Source of the DNA: Toxorhynchites rutilus septentrionalis | Taxonomy: Eukaryota > Arthropoda > Insecta > Diptera > Culicidae | Direction: 5' to 3' | NCBI RefSeq assembly: GCF_029784135.1 | Contig: NC_073745.1 | Coordinates: 240,528,191-240,592,190 of the forward strand | DNA length: 64,000 nt | Notes under the pieces: generated by a model | The model's database searches: none | What the model saw: only the letters and a program-made list of their open reading frames with translations | What the model was told of the DNA's origin: nothing | Part shown: piece after piece, positions 57,501 to 64,000 of the stretch | Position numbering within the stretch: position 1 is the first letter of the stretch | Layout of the letters: every line of letters begins with the position of its first letter | Position numbers and translations under genes: made by a program

Positions 57501-60500
57501 GAATGGAAGCTCTTGCTGCGCCATAGTCACGGTAGTTGTTGGTTCGCTGTCACCGGTCTGAGCAGTTACCACTTCAGTAGTCTCTTCTGCCTTACCGATT
57601 TTCTTCTTAATGACTTTCTTCTTAGTCACTGTACGGACTTCTGTAGGCTTCATTTCGTCAGTTTCTGGGATTTCCTCAACTGCTGTAGTAGATTCTTGTT
57701 GAGGCAGAAAATCTGTAATTTGTTCAGTATGTTCTATTATAACTGCTCCAGGGAATGCTTCGATGATTGATTCTTCCATTTTTCTAACTCTCGGCTTAAA
57801 ATCAACATCGATTTTCTCGTATGTCTCGAGCTCCGTTTTCTTCACCTCCAAATTAAGTAAACGGTTAATAATGTCTTCGGTATCGTCTGTTGTTTTCTTA
57901 ATTGTTTTAATAATCTTTTTCTTCTTTAGTTTTGATACTTTTTCAGAAGTTTGTAAATATTTTTCTGGCTCAACCGATTCTTCCACAACTGAGATGGTTG
58001 TTTCCGCGGGTTTATCATCTTCTTGCACGGTGACAACATGTACTTCCTCAACTTCATTGCCTGACGTCTTCTTGATAATATTTGTTCTTTTTGTTTGTTT
58101 TTTAGACTTTCCGTCTTCTGTTTTGATTTCTGTAATCTCTACTTTTTCCGGAATTTGTTCGACAATCACCTCTACCGGTTCGATTGGTTTCAATTCAATT
58201 GGTGTTATTTCATCCTCTGGCAATGCCTCTGTAGATTCTGTTTCCGTGACGGTCATTTCCTTCTTCTTGATTTTTCTTATTTTTTCTTTCACTTGCAGTG
58301 GCACCGGTACATCCTCGACTGTAGCGAACTCAGCTGAAGGCTGATCTTCCTGTAATGGTTGGATTTCTTCAACACTTCCTGGAGCGTTCTGCTGTTCCTG
58401 AACCGGTAAGACAGTTTCTTCCTTCTTAGGTTGTACTTTTTTGACCGTTTTCTTTTTAACTGTTTTCGTTGGTTCTTCGATTGTTACAACAGTTTCTTTA
58501 GTCGTTTGTTCTTTCGGTAAATCCTCGACAATGGCATGCTCTCCTACTAACGTAGCAAGGGAAACTTCGTCTATCTGTTTCGAACGTCGTCTAAGTTCTA
58601 CATCGATTTTTTCATACTTTTCCAGCTCTGTCTTCTTGACTTCAAGATTCAATAATTTTTCGATTATGTCGTCTGTATCGTCGCCTGTTTTTTTTATTGT
58701 TTTGATTTTCTTCATTTTCGGTTTTGGTTTTTCAATAGGCGTTATCACGATACCTTGTGACGGAGCATCGGTAATTTGAGGAGTCTCTTTGGGGATTATC
58801 TCTTCAGAGAGTGTCACAATTGTCTCCGCTGGTTTGTCATCCTCTTGCACTGTTACTATTTGAACCTCCTCTACCTTATTGCCTGTTTTCTTTTTGATAA
58901 CTTTTGTCTTAGTAATTTGTTTTTTTGGTTTGCCCTCAATTGACGTAACATCAACGACTTCTACTTTCTCCGGTAGTTCTTCGATAACTGTTTGTTCTGG
59001 GAGGGTTGGTATTAACAATAGTTCTTCAGTTTGCTCTTCCGGTTCGACGACTTTTTCGGGTGTTATTTGCGTGATTTTTTTGGACGTTTTCTTTCTCACA
59101 ATTGTTGTTTTCTTCACACCCTGTTCCGCAACAGTTTGGATTGTTTCTACTATCTCTGGGGTGTCTTCAGTGATAGAAGCTTGTTCCGTTACATATGGTT
59201 CTACAAATTCTTCAGTTATTTCGAAGGTACTTGGTTCTTCTTCTTCCACATTAACTGATGCCTTTTTAGTATCAACTGTCTTCCTGACAATCTTCTTAAC
59301 ACGCGTGACGATTTCATTTCCGTCCTTCTTCATTACAACCGGCATCTCCTCTACTACAACATCTTCAACAACTTTAGGTTTCTTATCCACGTCAATTTTT
59401 TCGTACAGCTCGAGTTCTGTCTTTTTCACTTCCAAATTCAGCAGCTTTTCTATGATATCATCCGTCTCATCCGGTTTTGGTTTGATGGTTTTCACCTTTT
59501 TACGTTTGGTTAGAGGTTTCTCCGGCTGTGTTTCATCCATTCGAGGTGTTTCTTGTTCCGTAACAGTAATTGTAGTTTCGGGAGACTTGTCACCCTCCTG
59601 GACGGTAACTACCTCGACGATTTCCTCTTTATCAGCTATTTTTTTCTTGATTGTACGCTTTTTTACGATTGACTTTTTCACCTCTCCAGTCTCGGTGATG
59701 TGTTCCGTAACCTTGATGTCCTCCGGAAGTTCTTCTATGATTTCGTGCGGCGTTATCAATTCTGCGACAGTTTCCGACTCCAACGGTTGAACCATCTCTT
59801 CATCAACAACTACAGTTTCGCTAGTGTCTGCCCTAGTATCAACCCTCTCGCTCTTGATAACCCTACGTTTCGTCTTCACTACTTTTTCTTGCGCGATGGA
59901 AGCCTTTTGTTCAATTTGCTCTACCGACATGGTTTCCTCAAATGGAAGATCCTCGATTTGTTCTTGTATAAGTGTATGTGTTTGTTTCTTCGTGGATTTT
60001 TTATGTTTGGTAACTGCTTCGTGGGTCTGATTGGCAGTATCTTCTGATTCTGTTTGTATGCTGTACGGTGTGGAGGAGTCTGTACGAATATTAAAGAATA
60101 TTTAGTGTATTGAACATATATGATTCAATTTAAAACATAAAGTCGTTGCATAAATCAAACAATATAAACAGCCACATATAGTTCATGTAAAAAATTCATA
60201 CCTTGCGGGGGAAATACTTCTTCAATTTCCTCGATGTGGACACCAGAAAGCGATTGTGGGATAGAAGTGATATCTTCGTCACTCAAAACCTCTTCCACAA
60301 CCGCGTCTTCCGTTTCAACAATTTTTCTATTTATTGATTTAATGTAAGTATGTTTGTCATCTGTGATTGTTTCAAATGTTGTGATGAATGTAGGACTTGT
60401 GTGTTCTTGTGTTTCTGCATCTATAAATAAAATGTATTTCATGTTCATATGTTCGACGATAGCATATTTTTATTGATATGTGTGAGTAGCAAGCGATCTT

Positions 60501-63500
60501 ACCAGTGTGTATGTCGGATGTGATGTGTGAGTGTTTATGTGTTTGTGTAAGTGATTGTTGAATGCTTGGGATATTTTCATCTTCGGACTCAGTAACAGTA
60601 ACGGTTGTCTGAGGAATTTGATCATCTTCTTGAACAGTGACGATCTCTGTTACCTCTTCCCTCGTTCCGGCCTTCTTCTTGATGACACGTTTCTTGATAA
60701 CTTGTTTCTTTGGTTTGCCTTCTTCGGTAATGATTTCAGTTACTTTTACATCTTCAGGAAGCTCTTGAATAATGGCTTCCTGAGGTACTTCTTTAATCGG
60801 CATCAACTCGATGACTTCCTCAACAGGTATTTCGGACTCAGTAATAGTAACGGTTGTCTGAGGCATTTGATCATCTTCTTGAACAGTGACGATCTCTGTT
60901 ACCTCTTCCTTATTTCCGGCCTTCCTCTTGATGACACGTTTCTTGATAACTTGTTTCTTTGGTTTACCTTCTTCGGTAATAACTTCAGTCACATTGACTT
61001 CTTCAGGAAGCTCTTGAATAATGACTTCCTGAGGTACTTGTTCAGTCGGCATAAACTCGGTGATTTCTTCTAGTGGTATTTCGGACTCAGTAACAGTAAC
61101 GGTTGTCTGAGGCATTTGATCATCTTCTTGAACAGTGACGATCTCTGTTACCTCTTCCTTCTTTCCGATCTTCTTCTTGATGACACGTTTCTTGATAACT
61201 TGTTTCTTTGGTTTACCTTCTTCGGTAATGACTTCAGTCACCTTGACTTCTTCAGGAAGCTCTTGAATAATGGCTTCTTGAGGTACTTGTTTAGTCGGCA
61301 TAAATTCGGTGACTTCTTCTAGGGGTATTTCGGACTCAGTAACAGTAACGGCTGTTTGCGGTAATTGATCATCCTCTTGAACAGTGATGATCTCTGTTAC
61401 CTCTTCCTTCTTTCCGGCCTTCTTCTTGATGACACGTTTCTTGATAACTTGTTTCTTTGGTTTACCTTCTTCGGTAATGACTTCAGTCACCTTGACTTCT
61501 TCAGGAAGCTCTTGAATAATGGCTTCCTGAGGTACTTGTTTAGTCGGCATAAACTCGGTGACTTCTTCTAGGGGTATTTCGGACTCAGTAACAGTAACGG
61601 TTGTCTGCGGTAATTGATCATCTTCTTGAACAGTGACGATCTCTGTTACCTCTTCCTTCTTTCCGGCCTTCTTCTTGATGACACGTTTCTTGATAACTTG
61701 TTTCTTTGGTTTACCTTCTTCGGTAATGACTTCAGTCACCTTGACTTCTTCAGGAAGCTCTTGAATAATGGCTTCCTGAGGTACTTGTTTAGTCGGCATA
61801 AACTCGGTGACTTCTTCTAGGGGTATTTCGGACTCAGTAACAGTAACGGTTGTCTGCGGTAATTGATCATCTTCTTGAACAGTGACGATCTCTGTTACCT
61901 CTTCCTTCTTTCCGGCCTTCTTCTTGATGACACGTTTCTTGATAACTTGTTTCTTTGGTTTACCTTCTTCGGTAATGACTTCAGTCACCTTGACTTCTTC
62001 AGGAAGCTCTTGAATAATGGCTTCCTGAGGTACTTGTTTAGTCGGCATAAACTCGGTGACTTCTTCTAGGGGTATTTCGGACTCAGTAACAGTAACGGTT
62101 GTCTGCGGTAATTGATCATCTTCTTGAACAGTGACGATCTCTGTTACCTCTTCCTTCTTTCCGGCCTTCTTCTTGATGACACGTTTCTTGATAACTTGTT
62201 TCTTTGGTTTACCTTCTTCGGTAATGACTTCAGTCACCTTGACTTCTTCAGGAAGCTCTTGAATAATGGCTTCCTGAGGTACTTGTTTAGTCGGCATGAA
62301 CTCGGCGACTTCTTCAAGAGGTATTTCGGACTCAGTAATAGTAACGGTTGTCTGAGGCATTTGATCATCTTCTTGAACAGTGACGATCTCTGTTACCTCT
62401 TCCTTCTTTCCGGCCTTCTTCTTGATGACACGTTTCTTGATAACTTGTTTCTTTGGTTTACCTTCTTCGGTAATGACTTCAGTCACCTTGACTTCTTCAG
62501 GAAGCTCTTGAATAATGGCTTCCTGAGGTACTAGTTTAGTCGGCATAAACTCGGTGACTTCTTCTAGGGGTATTTCGGACTCAGTAACAGTAACGGTTGT
62601 CTGCGGTAATTGATCATCCACTTGAACAGTGACGATCTCTGTTACCTCTTCCTTCTTTCCGGCCTTCTTCTTGATGACACGTTTCTTGATAACTTGTTTC
62701 TTTGGTTTACCTTCTTCGGTAATGACTTCAGTCACCTTGACTTCTTCAGGAAGCTCTTGAATAATGGCTTCCTGAGGTACTAGTTTAGTCGGCATAAACT
62801 CGGTGACTTCTTCTAGGGGTATTTCGGACTCAGTAACAGTAACGGTTGTCTGCGGTAATTGATCATCCACTTGAACAGTGACGATCTCTGTTACCTCTTC
62901 CTTCTTTCCGGCCTTCTTCTTGATGACACGTTTCTTGATAACTTGTTTCTTTGGTTTACCTTCTTCGGTAATGACTTCAGTCACCTTGACTTCTTCAGGA
63001 AGCTCTTGAATAATGGCTTCCTGAGGTACTTGTTTAGTCGGCATAAACTCGGTGACTTCTTCTAGGGGTATTTCGGACTCGGTAACAGAAACGGTTGTCT
63101 GCGGTAATTGATCATCCACTTGAACAGTGACGATCTCTGTTACCTCTTCCTTCTTTCCGGCCTTCTTCTTGATGACACGTTTCTTGATAACTTGTTTCTT
63201 TGGTTTGCCTTCTTCGGTAATGACTTCAGATACTTTCACTTCTTCAGGAAGCTCTTGAATAATGGCTTCCTGAGGTACTTGTTTAGTCGGCATAAACTCG
63301 GTGACTTCTTCTAGGGGTATTTCGGACTCAGTAACAGTAACGGTTGTCTGCGGTAATTGATCATCCACTTGAACAGTGACGATCTCTGTTACCTCTTCCT
63401 TCTTTCCGGCCTTCTTCTTGATGACACGTTTCTTGATAACTTGTTTCTTTGGTTTGCCTTCTTCGGTAATGACTTCAGATACTTTCACTTCTTCAGGAAG

Positions 63501-64000
63501 CTCTTGAATAATGGCTTCCTGAGGTACTTGTTTAGTCGGCATAAACTCGGTGACTTCTTCTAGGGGTATTTCGGACTCAGTAACAGTAACGGTTGTCTGC
63601 GGTAATTGATCATCCACTTGAACAGTGACGATCTCTGTTACCTCTTCCTTCTTTCCGGCCTTCTTCTTGATGACACGTTTCTTGATAACTTGTTTCTTTG
63701 GTTTACCTTCTTCGGTAATGACTTCAGTCACCTTGACTTCTTCAGGAAGCTCTTGAATAATGACTTCCTGAGGTACTTGTTTAGTCGGCATAAACTCGGT
63801 GACTTCTTCTAGGGGTATTTCGGACTCAGTAACAGTAACGGTTGTTTGCGGTAATTGATCATCCTCTTGAACAGTGACGATCTCTGTTACCTCTTCCTTC
63901 TTTCCGGCCTTCTTCTTGATGACACGTTTCTTGATAACTTGTTTCTTTGGTTTACCTTCTTCGGTAATGACTTCAGTCACCTTGACTTCTTCAGGAAGCT
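33331..64000 (-). CDS. sls: Titin/sallimus, C-terminal 6748 codons (12 exons, 5' end beyond window)
   Basis: Giant sarcomeric elastic protein linking Z-disc to thick filament in insect muscle. The join, on the minus strand, is 64000-60503, 60420-60202, 60079-54491, 54341-48564, 47835-47806, 47747-47655, 38924-36144, 36080-35939, 35877-34550, 34265-33966, 33878-33573, 33515-33331. Every junction is GT-AG and the phases agree throughout (mostly phase 1). The order is PEVK repeats, long PEVK, split SH3, nine Ig, Fn3, two Ig, four Fn3, tail. The combination of PEVK, one SH3 and five C-terminal Fn3 domains is that of Drosophila sallimus, not of projectin, which has a kinase and regular Fn3-Fn3-Ig repeats. 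The only weak splice site is the donor at 48563 (GTTTTT). Long plus-strand ORFs over these exons are antisense shadows. Confidence 0.93.
33573..33878 (-). CDS. sls: sls exon: Fn3 domain 5
   Basis: VPSPPTGPLEVRYLGPNINI, VEWGIPESDGGAPLEGYNIV and YIIRIMARNEVGCSDPLESD make a complete Fn3, the fifth and last, ending PYQVQQGA. Phase 1 at both ends, donor GTAAGTAT at 33572. The preceding intron is 87 bp. Confidence 0.92.
33966..34265 (-). CDS. sls: sls exon: Fn3 domain 4
   Basis: One Fn3 domain per exon: SAPRNLRIVNVTSKSIKLEW, QPETNGGSDVTGYVVEKR, and LVFRVFAENAVGLSPPANSE. Phase 1 at both ends (acceptor TCAATAG at 34272-34266, donor GTAAGATC at 33965), so the exon could be skipped in frame. Confidence 0.92.
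34550..35877 (-). CDS. sls: sls exon: end of Fn3-1, two Ig domains, Fn3-2 and Fn3-3
   Basis: It starts WTEITSITEVTTTVTRLTKN and completes Fn3-1. It then encodes Ig 10 (VTWYRN ... GTYSCKAVNEVG), Ig 11 (IIWYRE ... GKYVVEARNSAG, cysteine of strand F missing), Fn3-2 (VIEWKPPVDDGG ... YHFRVIAQNPIGCSEP) and Fn3-3 (LMWQASERNGGSKITEYVVE ... YEFRITAKNKIGTSEP). It ends VAGKET with donor GTGAGT at 34549. A 284-bp intron follows. Confidence 0.93.
35939..36080 (-). CDS. sls: sls exon: first half of Fn3 domain 1
   Basis: 142 bases, phase 1 in and phase 2 out. It encodes QPGAPEAPEATQITDDSITL, FWKSPEDNGNSTITEYILEY and QEKNKK, the first strands of a fibronectin type III domain. The preceding intron (36081-36143, 63 bp) contains no stop in frame; the following one (35878-35938, 61 bp) stops at once. 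Confidence 0.9.
36144..38924 (-). CDS. sls: sls exon: C-terminal half of SH3 plus nine Ig domains
   Basis: After acceptor CCATCCTCAG at 38934-38925 the exon starts RSNSEWWFVKRSWSEERGFV, the conserved WW and GFV region of an SH3 domain, then KLLNEKIDKLPVFEKPGPSE. Nine I-set Ig domains follow, about 90 residues each. Each has a conserved W in strand C (ITWFRQ, IQWFYN, VQWFKN, ILWLRN, TKWFHN, VTWYKE, VRWYRN, VVWYKN, CEWIVN) and a DxGxYxC-type strand F. In domains 3 and 9 the strand-F cysteine is replaced (YTV). The upstream in-frame ATG at 38946 lies inside the intron and is not a start. Donor GTGAGTAT at 36143. Confidence 0.93.
38960..39620 (-). other. Unrecognised gene-like fragment in the large sls intron
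   Basis: Overlapping minus-strand ORFs of 60-88 codons at 39032-39384 (for example SYLLTNGVARPEPDFRSTFS and YHKCKLLLEYEQSIERC) are less AT-rich than the surroundings. They could be a decayed retrocopy or part of a mobile element. No family is recognised and frame breaks are present. Confidence 0.3.
39865..40025 (+). repeat. Four spaced copies of GGATCGGGACGACCG
   Basis: GGATCGGGACAACC (39872), GGATCGGGACGACCG (39925), GGATCGGGACGACCG (39972) and GGACTCGGGACGGCCG (40002) occur within 150 bp, each embedded in AT-rich sequence. The cores are partly palindromic. Flanking 40080-40780 looks like degraded retroelement or LTR-like DNA, with a diverged repeat of a TGAACCAYGGGTTSTGATTG-like word at 40640 and 40760, but this is not provable here. 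Confidence 0.6.
40821..41403. mobile_element. Inverted-repeat MITE-like element (583 bp)
   Basis: CATAGACATTCAATATTTTT at 40821 is mirrored at 41403, where the minus strand reads CATAGACGTTCAATATTATT. Both continue with GNGCAATAT. The repeat is about 29 bp with three mismatches. No transposase is seen. The stretch TTCGATTTTCGCATACTTGA within it (41191-41210) recurs at the tandem-duplication junction. Confidence 0.68.
41404..41823. other. sls: Intronic spacer
   Basis: No element is assigned. A small GC-rich patch with CCGCCGATCCGCC and GGAATCGGCGG lies at 41640-41668 and can fold. Confidence 0.4.
41824..42148. mobile_element. Complete pogo-like MITE (325 bp)
   Basis: Flanked by TA at 41822-41823 and 42149-42150. 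The left end CAGTAGAACTCGGATTATCC and the right end, read inversely, CAATGGAACCTCGATTATCC are pogo/Tigger-style terminal repeats. Its interior matches 12927-13077. No transposase. Confidence 0.8.
43010..43405 (-). mobile_element. TTAA-flanked MITE, copy in duplication unit 1
   Basis: TTAAGTCAGTATTCTAGTCT at the left and, inversely at 43405, TTAAGGGGGTATTCTAGTGT at the right. Opposite orientation to 30702-31010 and 87 bp longer. Confidence 0.82.
43678..43932 (-). mobile_element. PIF/Harbinger left-end fragment in duplication unit 1
   Basis: Identical to the left 255 bp of 45258-46417, starting AGCCGGGTTCAGACGGTGCG after TAA, and cut at the duplication breakpoint. Confidence 0.8.
43950..45512 (+). 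repeat. Tandem duplication, copy 2 (1563 bp)
   Basis: Second copy, separated from the first by a 17-bp filler (43933-43949). It runs on into the rest of the Harbinger element, so this side keeps the original context at its right end, while copy 1 keeps the original left context. Confidence 0.95.
44590..44985 (-). mobile_element. TTAA-flanked MITE, copy in duplication unit 2
   Basis: Duplicate of 43010-43405, offset exactly 1580 bp, carried along by the tandem duplication rather than by a separate transposition. Confidence 0.82.
45258..46417 (-). mobile_element. PIF/Harbinger-type element (1160 bp)
   Basis: TAA flanks it at 45255-45257 and 46418-46420, the 3-bp target typical of PIF/Harbinger. 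The left end AGCCGGGTTCAGACGG and the right end, read inversely, AGGCCCATTTACACG begin imperfect inverted repeats that continue with CTAGTNAGYTACT-type words. A transposase remnant lies inside on the minus strand. Confidence 0.78.
45813..46073 (-). pseudogene. Harbinger (HARBI1-like) nuclease, N-terminal remnant
   Basis: An ORF encodes LRITPEQVEKLLNLIAAQIQ, then RQDTLMRDAVPARVKLEMIL, SGISFRLLSIFFRISKASIA and KIIPEVCDAI. This is the conserved N-terminal part of PIF/Harbinger transposases (usual form: QDTxMRxAIPxxxRLxxTLRFLATGxSxxSLxxxFRIGxSTIxxIIxEVCxAI). The DDE catalytic domain is missing, so the copy is internally deleted. Confidence 0.82.
46421..47160. other. sls: Intronic spacer, nothing recognised
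   Basis: ORFs at 46593-46934 and 46924-47130 (minus) and 46921-47109 (plus) are histidine- or methionine-rich but show no domain. Low support for any gene. Confidence 0.35.
47161..47520 (+). pseudogene. Tc1-type transposase N-terminal fragment
   Basis: From ATG 47330 to a stop at 47477-47479 the frame reads MEVRKRILRERQQNPTLSVR and DLAKKLKLSKSTVFSVCKSF, a transposase helix-turn-helix. CCTGTCCACGTTAAATTTCG at 47165-47184 may be the terminal repeat. The rest of the transposase is absent. Confidence 0.6.
47655..47747 (-). CDS. sls: sls exon: N-terminal half of SH3 domain
   Basis: 93 bases between acceptor TATTTACAG at 47756-47748 and donor GTAAGTCA at 47654, phase 1 at both ends. It encodes DANEMYCIQPVEAENEEALH, then LVEGEKIYVI. 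This supplies the first strands of an SH3 fold (ALYDY-like position followed by a LxVxEGEKIYVI strand). The other half is 8.7 kb away. Confidence 0.82.
47806..47835 (-). CDS. sls: sls micro-exon (30 nt)
   Basis: Acceptor CCCATAG at 47842-47836 and donor GTAAGATG at 47805 delimit 30 bases encoding ETASLKIIRE, phase 1 on both sides. A very similar EAEASLKIVREE lies in the preceding PEVK exon. The phases link LATYSE with the SH3 start without any frame break. Confidence 0.72.
47836..48563 (-). other. sls: sls intron with possible alternative polyadenylation site
   Basis: A 728-bp intron between the long PEVK exon and the micro-exon. On the minus strand a stop lies at 48543-48541 if the weak donor is not used, and an AATAAA lies at 48420-48415, about 120 bases further. 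The plus-strand ORF at 47942-48130 is not supported. Confidence 0.45.
48564..54341 (-). CDS. sls: sls exon: long PEVK region 2
   Basis: 1925 codons plus split ends. It starts with about nine copies of a ~48-residue unit around LEAAPKEEAFEQ (54280-52860). This is followed by basic/acidic PEVK sequence with five copies of LLNLEIEKTELEKYEKID. Towards the 3' end KRRPKQVVVQEEEEEEVTHS and ITKEVEVEIEVPKEEITEHV give way to a less repetitive acidic stretch (YEVIYSDSEVDVRDEYDMYD). The donor after TYSEG is GTTTTT, which is poor. Reading through adds FYQISI and then a stop at 48543-48541, so an alternative C-terminus is possible. Confidence 0.88.
54491..60079 (-). CDS. sls: sls exon: long PEVK region 1
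   Basis: 1862 codons plus split ends. The sequence is rich in P, E, V and K with almost no aromatic or cysteine residues. It contains degenerate copies of the same module that is homogenised in the upstream exon (for example VTEVVSEFGKPMKQVIKKRT). It also has six copies of a motif close to LLNLEVKKTELEKYEKIDV. A block near 55270-56200 (RTLKLGKGKVKKD, HIEKPSFEPTEIPD, FRIPQSKKPDDES) has a paralogous counterpart in the next exon at about 51700-52500. Intron 54342-54490 follows. Confidence 0.92.
60202..60420 (-). CDS. sls: sls exon: short acidic linker
   Basis: 73 codons' worth, phase 1 at both ends, between acceptor TTATAG at 60422-60421 and donor GTATGAAT at 60201. It reads AETQEHTSPTFITTFETITD and then the acidic VVEEVLSDEDITSIPQSL. 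Because it is phase-symmetric it could be skipped without a frameshift. Introns on either side are 82 bp and 122 bp. Confidence 0.85.
60503..64000 (-). CDS. sls: sls exon: tandem 83-residue PEVK repeats
   Basis: The exon is open to the right edge. It encodes about 14 consecutive copies of an 83-residue, 249-bp unit. Landmarks are PEEVKVTEVITEEGKPKKQV, IKKRVIKKKAGKKEEVTEIV, QEDDQLPQTTVTVTESEIPL and EFMPTKQVPQEAIIQEL. Each unit alternates an acidic/proline stretch with a basic KKRVIKKK cluster, as in elastic PEVK segments. The copies nearest the exon's 3' end (60590-61080) are the most divergent. The exon ends with SLTQTHKHSHITSDIHT and a GTAAGATC donor at 60502. Confidence 0.92.

Noticed and set aside
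58879..59790. Plus-strand ORF of 303 codons and many similar long plus-strand ORFs over 48600-63800
   Set aside because: They lie antisense to the sls PEVK exons. Repetitive codons for E, K, P and V keep the complementary frames open; their S, F and L-rich translations show no domains.
33331..64000. Projectin (bent) or twitchin instead of sallimus
   Set aside because: There is no kinase domain and no regular Fn3-Fn3-Ig pattern; the long PEVK plus SH3 plus five C-terminal Fn3 layout fits sallimus.

Overview
The window is eukaryotic nuclear DNA. It has spliced genes with GT-AG introns, a giant muscle-protein gene, and long AT-rich stretches packed with decayed Tc1/mariner, hAT, PIF/Harbinger and pogo-like DNA transposons, non-LTR retrotransposon pieces and a tRNA-derived SINE. 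The protein content and repeat style point to a dipteran insect, most likely a culicine mosquito. That assignment is inference; no sequence here fixes the species.

The dominant gene is on the minus strand from the right edge (64000) down to a stop at 33331. It is the 3' part of an insect titin, orthologous to Drosophila sallimus (sls). Twelve exons can be joined without breaking frame, giving 6748 codons inside the window plus a stop. In protein order they encode: an array of about 14 near-identical 83-residue PEVK repeats; about 3.8 thousand residues of degenerate PEVK sequence with two further repeat families; an SH3 domain split across two exons; nine Ig domains; one Fn3; two Ig; four Fn3; and a short C-terminal tail. 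The start codon and Z-disc part lie beyond 64000.

Most sls introns are small (57 to 728 bp), but the one that splits the SH3 domain (38925-47654) is 8.7 kb. It carries a 583-bp inverted-repeat element, a pogo-type MITE, a nearly perfect 1563-bp tandem duplication containing a TTAA-flanked MITE, a PIF/Harbinger element that the duplication cuts through, and a Tc1-type fragment.

The left half (1-33330) is intergenic or very long intronic DNA dominated by mobile elements. At the left edge is an uninterrupted DD37E-like transposase ORF on the minus strand. It is followed by one candidate host exon (1640-1838, minus) for a small protein with a signal peptide. Next come an internally deleted LINE inside an inverted-repeat element, two mariner relics, a Tc1 copy split by an hAT-type MITE, a nested Tc1-in-Tc1 stack, several unassigned repeats, a 3.2-kb foldback structure (27054-30229) with two diverged, apparently intron-bearing modules per arm, a TTAA MITE, a SINE with perfect target-site duplications and a jockey-like LINE tail.

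No bacterial-type system, CRISPR array, rRNA or functional tRNA gene was found. The most unusual structures are the homogenised titin repeat array, the foldback element, and the tandem duplication whose junction carries filler that looks copied from 2.7 kb away.
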